Notes: a model not told the origin generated them from the sequence alone. A DNA stretch of 64,000 nt from Rhizobium favelukesii (GCF_000577275.2 NZ_HG916853.1:87688-151687), one strand, 5' to 3'. Shown: positions 1-9,899, counted from the first letter of the stretch. Translations and numbers: made by a program.

Positions 1-351
1 AGCTGGCTCCTGCCGAACCGGCTTTATGAGGGATGCCGCTACGGCACGGTCCCGATCGCGATGCGCGGAACGGAAACGGCGCGCTACACTGGCGCCAGAG
101 GCCTCGGCCTCGTCCTCGATCATGCCGATGCTGCGACGCTTGCCACACTCCTGTCGACCATGACGGCCGAGCGCTACCTCTCGGAATTCGACCGGGTCGC
201 GGCAACGGACCCGAGACACTGGACCTTCGACAGGGGGGACGCCCGAGCGCTTGTCACGCGGCTGTCGGAACTGCGCACGCAGGCTGCACCTACCGGTCCC
301 CTCCTGCAGGACCTTCACCAGACACAGCGCAACAAGGGTGGATTGCTATGA
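1..351 (+). CDS. exoL: ExoL-like glycosyltransferase, C-terminal part
   Basis: The reading frame is open from the first base and ends at 351, so only the last 116 residues are visible. The start SWLLPNRLYEGCRYGTVPIA is the nucleotide-sugar-binding region of GT4-type transferases, and the position directly before exoA and exoM matches exoL in succinoglycan clusters. ExoL would add a glucose to the growing lipid-linked octasaccharide at the inner face of the membrane. The stop overlaps the exoA start (ATGA), which indicates translational coupling. The name rests on both the motif and synteny. Confidence 0.8.
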   Translation, partial: SWLLPNRLYEGCRYGTVPIAMRGTETARYTGARGLGLVLDHADAATLATLLSTMTAERYLSEFDRVAATDPRHWTFDRGDARALVTRLSELRTQAAPTGPLLQDLHQTQRNKGGLL

Positions 352-999
352 GCGCCAATGATTTGAAGCATGACCGCTGCCTTATCGTCATACCCTGCCT
401 CAACGAGGCGAGGCACATCGAGGCCCTGATTGCAAAGCTCGCTCGGTAATGGCGGATCAAAACATCGCACGGGTTCCGTCGGTCATTGGGCCGATCACGG
501 TCATCATGCGCTCATTCGCATCTCGGCCTTCCGGGCGATCGGCGGCTACGACGAGATGTTCAGTCACAACGAGGATGCCGAGTTCGACTATCGCCTGAAC
601 AAGGCCGGCTACCGCATCTGGATGACGGACAAGACGAGCATGATCTATTATCCGCGCAGCACGCCCGGCGCCCTGTTCCGGCAATATTTCAGTTATGGCC
701 GCGGCCGGGCGAAGAATTTCATGAAGCATCGCTCGATGCCGAGCCTGCGGCAGTTGCTGCCTTTGGCGGTCGCTCCGATCGCCGCCGGCGCACTGCTTGC
801 GATCATCAGTTGGGCCGCCGCCATCCCTGTCGGCCTCTGGGCGTTTGCGTGCCTTGGATATGGCGTCTGGATGGCGCTTGGGCAGAAGAACCCCTATGGC
901 CCGCTGGCCGCTGTCTCGGCGATGCTCATGCATTTCGCCTGGTCTGCCGGTTTCTGGCGAGAACTGCTCGATATCCGAAATCGCCGGGTGACGCCATGA
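348..999 (+). pseudogene. exoA: exoA, internal deletion plus frameshift
   Basis: ExoA is a GT2 glucosyltransferase of succinoglycan synthesis, usually about 330 residues. Here the first 33 residues (MSANDLKHDRCLIVIPCLNE...) run into a stop at about 448. The C-terminal half continues in another frame from about 430 (LGNGGSKHRTG, GYDEMFSHNEDAEFDYRL, then a membrane-associated C terminus). By length about 120 codons of the catalytic domain, including the first Asp motif, are missing. The junction is near 425-440. The gene cannot encode an active enzyme. The start overlaps the exoL stop and the end overlaps the exoM start. Confidence 0.88.
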
Positions 1000-1943
1000 G
1001 AGCCGGCCTGAGCAGCAAAGACGGTCACATCCGCATCGATATTGGCGTGTGCACCTATCGGCGACCGGAGCTGGAAAAAACCCTGCATTCGCTGGCCATG
1101 CTTGATGTCCCGGCGAATGTCGACTTGCGGATCATCGTTGCCGACAATGACAGCGCACCCAGTGCCGCGGCAACGGTGGATGGCCTGAGGGTATCGCTCC
1201 CGTACGAGATCGCCTATGTCCATTGCCCCTCGTCCAACATCTCGATTGCGCGCAATGCCTGCCTCGAAAATGCCAGGGGGGATTTTCTTGCCTTCATCGA
1301 CGACGACGAGACGGCCAGCCCCGGCTGGATCGAAAATCTCCTGAGAACGGCGCAGGCGACGACGGCCGACGCTGTGCTGGGACCGGTGAAAGCCACTTAT
1401 CGCCCGGATGCGCCGCGCTGGATGAAGCGCGGTGATTTCCATTCGACGTTTCCTGTCTGGGTCGCGGGAGAGATCATCACGGGATATACGTGCAACGTGT
1501 TGCTGCGCCTCGACACTCCCTCGCTTGCCGGCCGTCGCTTCAATCTGGCGCTTGGCCGCAGCGGCGGCGAAGATACCGAATTCTTCACGCACATGCACAA
1601 GGTTGGCGGCAAGATCGCCTATGCCGCCGGAGCCTGGGTCGAGGAACCCGTGCCGCCTGGGCGGGCAGCCTTTTCATGGCTCGCCAAACGGAAGTTCCGG
1701 TTCGGACAGACACATGGCCGCCTGATTGGCAACCAGGCAACGGCCATGCGCAAGGCAAAGCAACTGGGCCTGGCCATGGCAAAATCCGGCTTTTGTGCCT
1801 TGGTAGCCCTCCTCTTCCTGTTTTCACCGGTGCGGCGAAACAGATATGCGCTGCGCGCCTGCCTGCATATCGGCGTCGTCGTCGGCCTTCTCGGGGTGCG
1901 CGAAATCGAACAATATGGCGCAGTGGAGGTGAGGTCATCGTGA
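996..1943 (+). CDS. exoM: ExoM succinoglycan beta-1,4-glucosyltransferase
   Basis: A GT2 family protein of 315 residues, close to the usual ExoM length. The N-terminal DIGVCTYRRPELEKTLHSL strand and the FLAFIDDDETASPGWIENLL motif carry the nucleotide-sugar and metal-binding acidic residues. A hydrophobic C-terminal segment suggests membrane attachment. I chose the ATG at 996 because it overlaps the exoA stop (ATGA). In known clusters ExoM adds the fourth sugar of the octasaccharide. It is the only gene of this exo fragment that looks complete, although its neighbours on both sides are broken, so it probably has no working pathway around it. Confidence 0.9.
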   Translation: MRAGLSSKDGHIRIDIGVCTYRRPELEKTLHSLAMLDVPANVDLRIIVADNDSAPSAAATVDGLRVSLPYEIAYVHCPSSNISIARNACLENARGDFLAFIDDDETASPGWIENLLRTAQATTADAVLGPVKATYRPDAPRWMKRGDFHSTFPVWVAGEIITGYTCNVLLRLDTPSLAGRRFNLALGRSGGEDTEFFTHMHKVGGKIAYAAGAWVEEPVPPGRAAFSWLAKRKFRFGQTHGRLIGNQATAMRKAKQLGLAMAKSGFCALVALLFLFSPVRRNRYALRACLHIGVVVGLLGVREIEQYGAVEVRSS

Positions 1944-2912
1944 TGCCCAGCCATCCGCAGGCAACATTCCTTCTGGCAGCCTTCAACGCAGAAGACACGA
2001 TCGCACGCGCCATCGATAGCGCGTTGTCGCAGACCGGCATCAGCGTTGAGGTCGTGGTTGTCGACGATTGCTCAGCCGACCGCACGGCCGAAATTGTGGC
2101 GGCCTATTCCGATCCGCGTGTCCGGCTTATCCGTCTTGAAAAAAACCGTGGCCCCGGTGGCGCGCGCAATGCCGGTCTTAACGCCGCAAGCGGGGACTGG
2201 ATCGTCATTCTCGACGCCGACGACGCCGTCTCCCCGGACCGCACGGAGCGGATGATAGCGCACGAAGGCAGCGCAGGCACAGATCGCCGTCGATAACCTT
2301 GATGTCATTTCACTCGAGGGCGACACCCGGCGCATGTTCGACGAAACGGATCTCGCGGCTCTGGGAACATTGAGTCTTGCAGCCTTTATCGATTCGAACG
2401 TCCTGTTTCAGACAGAACACAATTACGGCTACATGAAACCGATCTTCGAGCGCCGGTTTCTTGAGGAACATGGCCTGCGATATGATGAAGATCTCCCGAT
2501 CGGTGAAGATTATCTGCTGCTGGTATCCGCGCTCGCCAAGGGCGGCCGCTGTGTCATCGAGCCGACGGCCGGGTACGCCTATCATATCCGTAGCGGTTCC
2601 ATTTCCCGCGTCCTCAAGCTCCAGCATGTGGACGCCATGCTCGCCGGAGACGCCCGCTTCCTGAAGGAAAACCGGCTGGATGCCGCGTCAATGGTGGCTC
2701 AGAACCGCCGCCACCGCAGCATCGAGATTGCTCGTTCCTTCGTTATCCTGGTCGATCAACTCAAGGCACGCTCGGTCGCGGGCGCGATCAGAACCGCATG
2801 GAAAAATCCCGCGGCGGTTCGCCACCTGAGCATGCCGATCGCCGTCCGACTGCAGCGGATGATGGCGCCTCTGGGCGCAATCGGAATCTTCGGTAAAGGC
2901 ACCAGACAATGA
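1943..2912 (+). pseudogene. exoO: exoO glucosyltransferase, frameshifted
   Basis: The N-terminal part (1943-2296) has the GT2 fold start ATFLLAAFNAEDTIARAI and the VVVDDCSADRT and ILDADDAVSPDRTERM motifs. Near 2250-2260 the frame breaks. The next frame carries IAVDNLDVISLEGDTRRM and runs to 2912 with the YMKPIFERRFLEEHGLRYDE acceptor region. Together they cover a nearly full-length ExoO. The start overlaps the exoM stop. The break could be one indel in the genome or a sequencing error. In S. meliloti exoN lies between exoO and exoP; here it is absent. Confidence 0.88.
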
Positions 2913-2997
2913 ACACGACAATGCCGTACCCAGCCCCGCCGACAGCGTCGGAACGAAACTGCCAGCATTCCCAAAGGACCCGGAGACAGAGCGGCCC

Positions 2998-4566
2998 ATG
3001 AATCAAAGACCCCTTCCGTTGAACACCGTTTCATCGATCCGCGCCGATGATTCCGACTCCTTTATCGACCTCAATCGGCTGACCGCGATTCTGGCGAGGC
3101 GATCGCGCATGGCGGCGGTCTGCGTGATCGTCAGCTTCGCGCTGGGTGGCGCCTATCTGCTCACGGCTACGCCGGTCTATACGTCGCAGGCCCAGATCCT
3201 GCTTGACGACAACCTGTCGAAATATGCGGAGGAAACGCCAGCATCGCCACAGAGCGCGCAGCAGGCCGACACGCAGATCTCCAGCGCTGTCGAAATCCTG
3301 AAGTCGGGCGAACTTGCACTGCGCGTAACCGACAGCGAGAAGTTCGCCGAAAACGACACGATTCTCAATCCGCCGCAATCTGTGATGTCGATGGTGAAGT
3401 CGGCGGCAAAATCGCTGATCGGCGTTTTCAGCAGTCGTCCGGAAATTTCCGAGGCAGCCCTGAAAAACGGCAAGCGAGAGACGGCCGCAGCCTATATCCA
3501 GCAGGCCTTGACGGTGGAGCGCGTGACCAGAAGCTCGGTGATTGCCGTATCGTTCAAATCCACCGATCCGCAACTTGCCGCCCGCATTACCCGCGCCTAT
3601 GCCAACGCCTATCTCAGCGACCAGTTGAACGCGAATTTCGACGCGACCGAGCGCGCCTCGGTCTGGCTGCAGGAACGCTTGACGGATCTGCGCCAGCGTG
3701 CGCAAGCGGCGGCACTCGATGCGGAAAAATTCAAGGCGGCAAACGGACTGACATCGACACGCGGTGAACTCATGTCCGAACAGCAGCTGTCCGACCTGAA
3801 CAGCCAGCTGATCGTCGCGCAGGCGGATAGCGCCAGTGCATCCGCGCGTTACAGCCAGTTCAAGTCCATCCTTGAACAAGGCGCCGAAAACGCCATCAAC
3901 AATGCAACGATTTCGTCGGGTCAGACCGACAATTCCGTCATCCAGGATCTGAGGACACGTTATCTCGCTGTCAGCAAGCGCGAACAGGTCATCGTCCAGA
4001 ATTTTAGCGCGGACCACCCCCAGGCTGTCGCGCTGCGCGCAGAGAAAGCCGAGCTTTCCGGGCAGATCTATCGCGAATTGGAACAATTGACGGCCAACTA
4101 CCGCAACGAGTTCGAGGTTGCGAAATCCCGCGAAGCGTCCCTGCGGAAAAGCATCGAAGGCCTCGTTGGAAACAACTCGCAGGCCAACCAGTCTCTCGTC
4201 CAGTTACGAGAACTGGAACAACGCGCAACGGCGCTCAAAACACTCTATGAATCCTATCTCGGCCGCTATGAGGAGGCAGCCCAGCAGCGTTCCTTCCCCA
4301 TTGCCAAGGCGCGTATCATCTCCGAAGCCGGCGTGCCCGTGGCCCCATCCAGCCCGAAGAAGACGATGGTGCTTGCCCTTTCGATCGTCCTTGGCCTGAT
4401 GGCGGGCGCGGTCATTGGCGGTTTTCAGGAGTTCCGCGAACGGTTTTTCCGGCTGGAGGACGACATAAGGTCGATTCTCGGCCACAAGTCCCTAGCATTA
4501 CAGTTGCATTTTAGTTTTGAGGTGAGCTCGTCGAGCGGCCGCCTGATGGGCGCGCCTCCAGCATGA
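2998..4566 (+). pseudogene. exoP: exoP polysaccharide co-polymerase, truncated by IS
   Basis: This encodes the periplasmic co-polymerase half of an ExoP/Wzc protein: a Wzz domain (residues 20-110), a first membrane segment near residues 38-56, a long coiled-coil periplasmic region, the PSSPKK proline-rich stretch and a second membrane segment near 455-475. Family members have about 750-790 residues with a C-terminal BY-kinase domain (Walker A, tyrosine cluster). Here exo sequence stops at about 4490 and the last 25 or so codons to 4566 come from an IS end. Without the kinase, chain-length control would fail. The break confirms that the exo cluster continued beyond this point. Confidence 0.9.
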
Positions 4567-4911
4567 CCATGCGATGACGTAGGCGGGGCTTATGCGACGC
4601 TGAGCGAGTCTTATGGCGATGCGCCGGACTTCCTGGATAGACCAGCGGATCAAGTCCTGATGGTCGGCATCCGCGGTTTTTTTTTGGGGCGTCGCGTCAT
4701 TGGCGCGGTACCGGATCACCGCCATCATGGCGAAGGCAAGCATGACGAGGGAGACGTGGCGATGCCAGCCATGCCATGACCGGGTTTCATTGTGATCGAG
4801 TCCGAGCTCGTTCTTGGCGGTCTCGAAGCTGTCTTCGATCGCCCAGCGATGGCCTTCAACGGAAACGAGCGTCTGGATGTCCGTCCCGGCCAGGCACCAT
4901 GTGGTGAAGAA
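4492..4911 (-). mobile_element. IS701-like insertion sequence remnant (transposase C terminus)
   Basis: On the minus strand the frame ending at 4498 encodes about 137 residues of a DDE transposase: FTTWCLAGTDIQTLVSVEGH, then HRWAIEDSFETAKNELGLDH with the catalytic Glu, then the basic tail RRAHQAAARRAHLKTKMQL typical of IS701 family elements. The N-terminal part and one IS end are missing because the Tn3-family transposon begins at 4912. The element first cut exoP at about 4490 and was then cut itself, so the order of events can be read. Confidence 0.8.
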
Positions 4912-4949
4912 GGGGTCGGTTCCGGTAGAGGGCGAAATGACACTCTAAG
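4912..4949 (+). repeat. Tn3-family left inverted repeat
   Basis: The 38-bp terminal repeat starts GGGGTCGGTTCCGG and ends ATGACACTCTAAG. It matches the complement of the right end with only a few differences in the middle. Confidence 0.93.
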
Positions 4950-4982
4950 GAAGCATGGTCGCATAAGAATGGAGCAACAGCC

Positions 4983-5777
4983 TTATTTCGGACGCTCTGC
5001 CATAACCAGCAGCAGGAAAGCCCCGAGATCGCGCCACCTGCTGAATCGTGGCACTATCTTACAAGCGTCCTCCGTGGGTTGAGGCTCTCCGATGCGCGTT
5101 AAGCGAAAGCCGGCAAACGCCACTGCGTTGAGATAGTCTCCGATTGTTCTTGGAAAGCGAGGAACGGAGAATGGCACGATATTCTCATCTTTGGGGCGAT
5201 TTCCGAACTTCCAGTTCTCTGTAAAAACTTCTTTGCTGAAATAGCGAGCAACACACAGACCGGTCGTCTTACCATGCTCATCTTTCTGCCATTGCAAGCC
5301 GGGCGTAATGAAACACGGGTGCAGGACGCTGAACGCGATGAACCCGCCCGGACGGACCAGGCGGTAGGCTTCATTCATAGCGCCTTGAAAATCAGGGCCG
5401 TCCATTAACGCCATAGTTGAGACGACTGCATCAAAGGAAGAGGCAGGCAGTCCGGTTTCTGAACTATACGACCCAACTTTATACTTTACGCCGACTGGGT
5501 CTGCGATCTCCGCCTGCCGGGCATGCTCGATTAAGCCCTGCGAAATATCGATGCCCGTCACCTTAGCGCCCATTTTCGCGAAGTGTCGGGTATTGGTGCC
5601 TTCACCGCATCCAAAATCGATAACGTCCAGGCCAGTAATATCTGGCAGAAATTCCACGAAAGCCGGAAACGTGAACAAGTCGCGATACACGTCGTAGCCG
5701 TTGCGCACGTCATCGGTCCATTGGTCGGCGTTTTGGTTCCAGCGAGCGGCGACTTCATGGTGTGCTTTGTCGGTCAT
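4983..5777 (-). CDS. Class I SAM-dependent methyltransferase (transposon passenger)
   Basis: The protein has 264 residues from the ATG at 5777 (MTDKAHHEVAARWNQNADQW). Motif I is VIDFGCGEGTNTRHFAKMGA, followed by VTGIDIS (acidic residue binding the ribose) and the post-motif FDAVVSTMALMD. This is a Methyltransf_11/25-type fold of unknown substrate, small-molecule rather than DNA since no NPPY motif is present. An in-frame upstream extension overlaps the resolvase and looks artificial. It lies between the left repeat and tnpR in the resolvase direction, so it is cargo of the transposon. Confidence 0.85.
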   Translation of the reverse strand: MTDKAHHEVAARWNQNADQWTDDVRNGYDVYRDLFTFPAFVEFLPDITGLDVIDFGCGEGTNTRHFAKMGAKVTGIDISQGLIEHARQAEIADPVGVKYKVGSYSSETGLPASSFDAVVSTMALMDGPDFQGAMNEAYRLVRPGGFIAFSVLHPCFITPGLQWQKDEHGKTTGLCVARYFSKEVFTENWKFGNRPKDENIVPFSVPRFPRTIGDYLNAVAFAGFRLTRIGEPQPTEDACKIVPRFSRWRDLGAFLLLVMAERPK

Positions 5778-5790
5778 TCCATTCTCCAGA

Positions 5791-6414
5791 CTATGCTTCC
5801 TCAGGTGTTTTAACGTCGATGCGGTTGCGCTGAACAACGTCAGCGACGGTATTTTTGCTGATGCTGAGATCGCGCGCGATCCAGCGATAGCTACGGCCTT
5901 CAGCAATCAAAGCCATTACCTTCGGCGCAAGCCGATCTGACTTGGGACGCTCTCCGGTCTGACGACCGAGCACTTTACCTCGCGCCTTAGCAGCGGCGAG
6001 CCCGGACTTAACCCGCTCACTGATGAGGTCACGCTCGAACTCGGCAATGCCCGAGAGCAATGTCGCCAGCATGCGGCCATGTGGCGAGGACAGATCAAAC
6101 GCCATTCCGTTCATGGCGATCACCGACACCTTCCACCCCTCCAACTCGCGCAACGTGTTAAGCAGGTCGACCGTGGAGCGGCCCCAGCGCGAAAGTTCGG
6201 TAACAAGCACCGCGTCGATCTTCCGAGCTTGCGCCAGCGCCATGACTTTGCGTCGTTCGGCACGGTCGAGCTTTGCGCCTGAGCCTGTCTCCTTGAAAAC
6301 CGCTGCCACGTCGTAGCCGGCACGATCTGCGAATGTAGCCAAGTCACGCTCCTGTCGTTCGCATGACTGATCGGCAGTCGAAACACGGCAATAAATTGCG
6401 GCGCGCTGTCCCAA
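5791..6414 (-). CDS. tnpR: Serine recombinase, Tn3-type resolvase
   Basis: A protein of 207 residues with the resolvase N-terminal domain: IYCRVSTADQ with the nucleophilic Ser, VTELSRWGRSTVDLL, and the GRMLATLLSGIAEFERDLISERV helix. A C-terminal helix-turn-helix follows (YRWIARDLSISKNTVADVVQ). It resolves cointegrates at a res site, which should lie in the short region to tnpA. It is divergent from tnpA and 13 bases upstream of the methyltransferase gene, possibly one transcript. Confidence 0.95.
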   Translation of the reverse strand: MGQRAAIYCRVSTADQSCERQERDLATFADRAGYDVAAVFKETGSGAKLDRAERRKVMALAQARKIDAVLVTELSRWGRSTVDLLNTLRELEGWKVSVIAMNGMAFDLSSPHGRMLATLLSGIAEFERDLISERVKSGLAAAKARGKVLGRQTGERPKSDRLAPKVMALIAEGRSYRWIARDLSISKNTVADVVQRNRIDVKTPEEA

Positions 6415-6509
6415 TTGAACCCTCGTGGATTTTAGTGTCGGAAGGCCTTGATTTGTATGGACTCATTGTTGTCCAAAACAGACTATACTTCAATAGGGAC
6501 AATTGCGGC
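6415..6509. promoter_or_regulatory. tnpR/tnpA divergent promoter and probable res site
   Basis: This 95-bp AT-richer region separates divergent tnpR and tnpA. In Tn3-family elements it holds the res subsites and both promoters. I infer this from position; I did not delimit subsites. Confidence 0.6.
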
Positions 6510-9407
6510 ATGCCAAGGCGACATATTCTCACCGAGCGACAGCGCTCGGCACTCTTCGATCTGCCAATCGATGAATTGTCGCTGCTTCGGCACTACACAC
6601 TGAGCGACGACGATCTTGGACACATCCAGGAACGCCGCAGGCCGGAGAACAGGCTTGGGTTCGCCCTGCAGCTTTGCGCGTTGCGATATCCAGGGCGCGC
6701 GCTGGCTCCGGGCGAGGTGATCCCGCCTGATGTCCTGTCGTTCATCGGGGCTCAGCTCGGCGTCCCAGCCGATGCGCTTCTTACCTATGCTGCCCGGCGG
6801 CAGACCCGCCAGGAGCATATGGAGGGGTTGCGCGAGATCTATGGCTATAAGACCTTCGCGGGTCGTGGTGCCCGTGATCTGCGGGACTGGCTTTTCCATC
6901 AGGCTGAAGACGCCCGCTCGAACGAAGATCTTGCTCAGCGCCTGGTCGCACGTTGTCGTGAAACTCTGACGATCTTGCCAGCGGTATCGACGATCGAGCG
7001 ACTATGTGCGGACGCGCTGGTCGCCGCCGAGCGGCGGATCGAGACGCGGATCGCGGAAAAGCTCGACAATAACGCACGCGAACGGCTTGATGGGTTGCTG
7101 ACTGAAGTGCTCGATGCCAATGTCAGCCGGTTCATCTGGCTTCGCCAGTTCGAGGTCGGCAACAATTCCGCAGCGGCGAACCGACTGCTCGACAGGCTGG
7201 AGTTGCTGCGTGGCCTGACTCTTGATCCGCAGCTTCTCGCCGGTATCCCGCCGCACCGTGTCGCACGCCTGCGTCGGCAGGGCGAGCGCTATTTTACCGA
7301 TGGCTTGCGGGACATCAGCTCTGATCGGCGCTGGGCGATCCTTGCCGTCTGCGCCGTGGAATGGGAGGCGGCGATCGCCGATACGGTGGTCGAGACCCAT
7401 GACCGGATCGTCGGAAAGACCTGGCGCGAGGCGAAACGGCTGCATGAAGAACGGATTGCCGATTCCAAGGCAACCGTCACCGATACGCTACACGCCTTCA
7501 CCACACTCGGAACTTCCCTGCTCGAAGCCCGCAATGATGGTGTGCCGCTGGAAATGGCGGTCGCCAAATCGGCGGAATGGGGTCGGCTCGAACAACTGGT
7601 CGCGGCCGGTGCCCAGCTCAGCAATACGCTGGCGGACGATCCATTGGCTCATGTGGGACAAGGATATCATCGCTTCCGCCGCTACGCGCCGCGCATGTTG
7701 CGGTGCCTGAAGTTCAAGGCAGCATCGGTAGCCCAGCCCTTGATTACGGCGGCAAAAGCCATCGGCGAAATGCAAGCGTCACCATCGGCGACCGACAGCT
7801 TCTTGCGGCCAAATTCGAAATGGCACCGCCATTTGAGAGCACAAGACCAGGGCGACAATCGCCTTCGGGAGGTGGCGGTCCTGTTTCACCTGCGGGATGC
7901 CTTCCGATCCGGTGACATCTGGCTCGACCATTCGCGCCGCTATGGCGATCTCAAACAGGTGTTGGTGCCGATGATTGCGGCACAAGCTAATACAAGACTA
8001 GCAGTGCCCCTCGATCCGCAAGTATGGCTGACTGATCGAAAGGCTCGGCTCGCCGATGGCCTGAAGAGACTTGCACGAGCAGCGCGCGACGGAACCATCC
8101 CTCGTGGCAGTATCGAGGATGGAACGCTGCGGATCGACCGGCTGACGGCTGACGTTCCGGACAGTGCCGAGGAATTGATACTCGATCTCTATCACCGGAT
8201 GCCGCCAGTTCGGATCACCGACATCTTGTTGGAGGTCGATGCTGCGCTCGGGTTCACCGAAGCCTTCACTCATCTGAGAACCGGGGTTCCATGCGGTGAC
8301 CAGGTCGGCCTGCTCAATGTGCTGCTCGCAGAAGGGCTGAATCTGGGACTGCGGAAGATGGCGGAGGCCACGAATACGCATGATTACTGGCAGCTATCGC
8401 GCCTTGCCCGGTGGCACGTCGAAAGCGACGCAATGGACCAGGCGCTGGCGATCGTGGTGGCTGCGCAGGCAAAACTGCCAATGTCCCGGTTCTGGGGCTT
8501 GGGAACGACCGCATCGAGCGATGGCCAGTTCTTCCCTTCGGCCCGGCAGGGCGAGGCGATGAACATGGTCAACGCCAAGTATGGAAACGAACCCGGCCTC
8601 AAGGCTTACACTCACGTCAACGATCAGTTCGCGCCGTTCGCATCACAAACCATTCCGGCGACAGTCAGCGAGGCCCCATACATCCTTGACGGCCTGCTGA
8701 TGAATGAGGCTGGTCGTCAGGTTGGAGAGCAATATGCCGATACGGCCGGCTTTACCGATCACTTGTTCGGGACCAGCAGCATGCTCGGATACCGCCTTGT
8801 CCTGCGCATCCGCGATTTGCCTTCGAAGCGCCTTTACGTGTTCAATCCCGCAGGGACACCCAAGGATTTGCGCAAACTGGTCGGCGGCAAGATCCGCGAG
8901 GAATTGATCATCGCGAACTGGCCCGACCTGTTCCGCTGCGCCGCGACCATGGCTTCCGGCAAGATCAAGCCGAGCCAGTTGCTCCGCAAGCTTGCCTCCT
9001 ATCCACGCCAGAACGATCTGGCGGTTGCGCTGCGAGAGGTTGGCCGCGTGGAGCGGACACTCTTTATTATAGAGTGGATCCTCGACACGGACATGCAGCG
9101 GCGTGCCCAGATCGGCCTCAACAAGGGTGAAGCCCACCATGCTCTCAAGAATGCGCTGCGCATCGGTCGCCAGGGTGAAATCCGTGACCGAACCACCGAG
9201 GGCCAACATTACCGGATCGCCGGACTCAACCTGCTCACCGCAATCATCATCTACTGGAACACCCTCCATCTCGGCCATGCAATCGCAGAGCGCCGGAATG
9301 AAGGACTTGATGTGCCGCCCGAACTTCTGGCGCATATCTCTCCACTGGGTTGGGCACACATATTACTGACCGGCGAATATCTCTGGCCTAACGGAGAAAC
9401 GGCTTAG
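6510..9407 (+). CDS. tnpA: Tn3-family transposase
   Basis: A transposase of 965 residues, normal size for the family. The N-terminal DUF4158 region (PRRHILTERQRSALFDLPID) binds the ends. The C-terminal half carries the Tn3 DDE domain, seen in GVPCGDQVGLLNVLLAEGLN, the MVNAKYG region and LNLLTAIIIYWNTLHLGHAI. I chose the ATG at 6510 because the family alignment begins there; an in-frame extension upstream would overlap the resolvase and the res region. The stop codon lies inside the right inverted repeat, as is common. Confidence 0.96.
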   Translation: MPRRHILTERQRSALFDLPIDELSLLRHYTLSDDDLGHIQERRRPENRLGFALQLCALRYPGRALAPGEVIPPDVLSFIGAQLGVPADALLTYAARRQTRQEHMEGLREIYGYKTFAGRGARDLRDWLFHQAEDARSNEDLAQRLVARCRETLTILPAVSTIERLCADALVAAERRIETRIAEKLDNNARERLDGLLTEVLDANVSRFIWLRQFEVGNNSAAANRLLDRLELLRGLTLDPQLLAGIPPHRVARLRRQGERYFTDGLRDISSDRRWAILAVCAVEWEAAIADTVVETHDRIVGKTWREAKRLHEERIADSKATVTDTLHAFTTLGTSLLEARNDGVPLEMAVAKSAEWGRLEQLVAAGAQLSNTLADDPLAHVGQGYHRFRRYAPRMLRCLKFKAASVAQPLITAAKAIGEMQASPSATDSFLRPNSKWHRHLRAQDQGDNRLREVAVLFHLRDAFRSGDIWLDHSRRYGDLKQVLVPMIAAQANTRLAVPLDPQVWLTDRKARLADGLKRLARAARDGTIPRGSIEDGTLRIDRLTADVPDSAEELILDLYHRMPPVRITDILLEVDAALGFTEAFTHLRTGVPCGDQVGLLNVLLAEGLNLGLRKMAEATNTHDYWQLSRLARWHVESDAMDQALAIVVAAQAKLPMSRFWGLGTTASSDGQFFPSARQGEAMNMVNAKYGNEPGLKAYTHVNDQFAPFASQTIPATVSEAPYILDGLLMNEAGRQVGEQYADTAGFTDHLFGTSSMLGYRLVLRIRDLPSKRLYVFNPAGTPKDLRKLVGGKIREELIIANWPDLFRCAATMASGKIKPSQLLRKLASYPRQNDLAVALREVGRVERTLFIIEWILDTDMQRRAQIGLNKGEAHHALKNALRIGRQGEIRDRTTEGQHYRIAGLNLLTAIIIYWNTLHLGHAIAERRNEGLDVPPELLAHISPLGWAHILLTGEYLWPNGETA

Positions 9408-9440
9408 AGTGTCATTCCGCCCCCAGCCGGAACCGACCCC
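9403..9440 (-). repeat. Tn3-family right inverted repeat
   Basis: The 38-bp repeat is CTTAGAGTGTCATT to AACCGACCCC, inverted relative to 4912-4949. It contains the tnpA stop codon. Confidence 0.93.
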
Positions 9441-9842
9441 CTCATGGCCTACGGTCTGCTTGAGGAACGCGACGCCGGCGGGTTGCTCGGAATGATCTTC
9501 GGGCAGAAACGGGAGACGTTCGGCGAAGAAACCCGGTCGGGCACGCCTGCAATCAACTATTTCCTGACCGATGGCGCCAATTCCGATCATGACGCGGCGT
9601 GGCGGGTTCTCTCGGAGGCGGAACACGCAGAATCTCAGATCTACTACGTGATGGTCGGCATTGGCGACGAGGACTTCAGGTTCCTGCGGGACGCCGCGAC
9701 GGCGTTTCCAAACGTCGGCTTCGTAAGTGCGAAGGATCTCGGGAAGTTCGTGGGGAGCGACGACGCCTACGAGAAGCTCCTTCCTGCCGAGCTGTGCTCG
9801 TGGCTGAAACACGAGCACGAGGGCGAAGACGACCATCACTAA
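9441..9842 (+). pseudogene. vWA-domain protein, 5' end removed by transposon
   Basis: The frame is open from the transposon end and encodes about 133 residues: AINYFLTDGANSDHDAAWRV, then a YYVMVGIGDEDFRFLRDA core, then a GFVSAKDLGKF strand. This resembles the second half of a vWA domain of the TerF/TerY type (tellurium-resistance-related proteins), where the TDG motif contributes to the MIDAS metal site. The first half with DxSxS is missing. It has no start of its own, so it is a remnant. The exact subfamily is uncertain. Confidence 0.6.
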
Positions 9843-9899
9843 ATCCTGCCGTGAAAACACTGATGGGCGACGTCCTTCTCGTTCGGTGATCACACCGCA

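Larger units (their letters stand above)
4912..9440. mobile_element. Tn3-family transposon, complete
   Basis: Two 38-bp inverted repeats (4912-4949 and 9403-9440) begin GGGGTCGGTTCCGG and enclose a methyltransferase gene, a serine resolvase and, divergently, a large transposase. This is replicative cut-and-join transposon architecture. The five bases outside the ends differ (AAGAA on the left, CTCAT on the right), so there is no target-site duplication. The flanks also differ: IS701 transposase on the left, a vWA gene fragment on the right. The element therefore probably mediated a deletion or rearrangement here. Confidence 0.93.

Noticed and set aside
3031..4086. Minus-strand open frame of 351 codons opposite exoP
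   Set aside because: exoP motifs on the other strand explain the frame; the antisense product has no domain.
6363..6509. Upstream extension of tnpA by 49 codons
   Set aside because: It covers the resolvase start and the res region, and homologues begin at PRRHILTERQ.
4907..9445. Target-site duplication of the Tn3-family transposon
   Set aside because: The five flanking bases differ (AAGAA and CTCAT), so no duplication is present.
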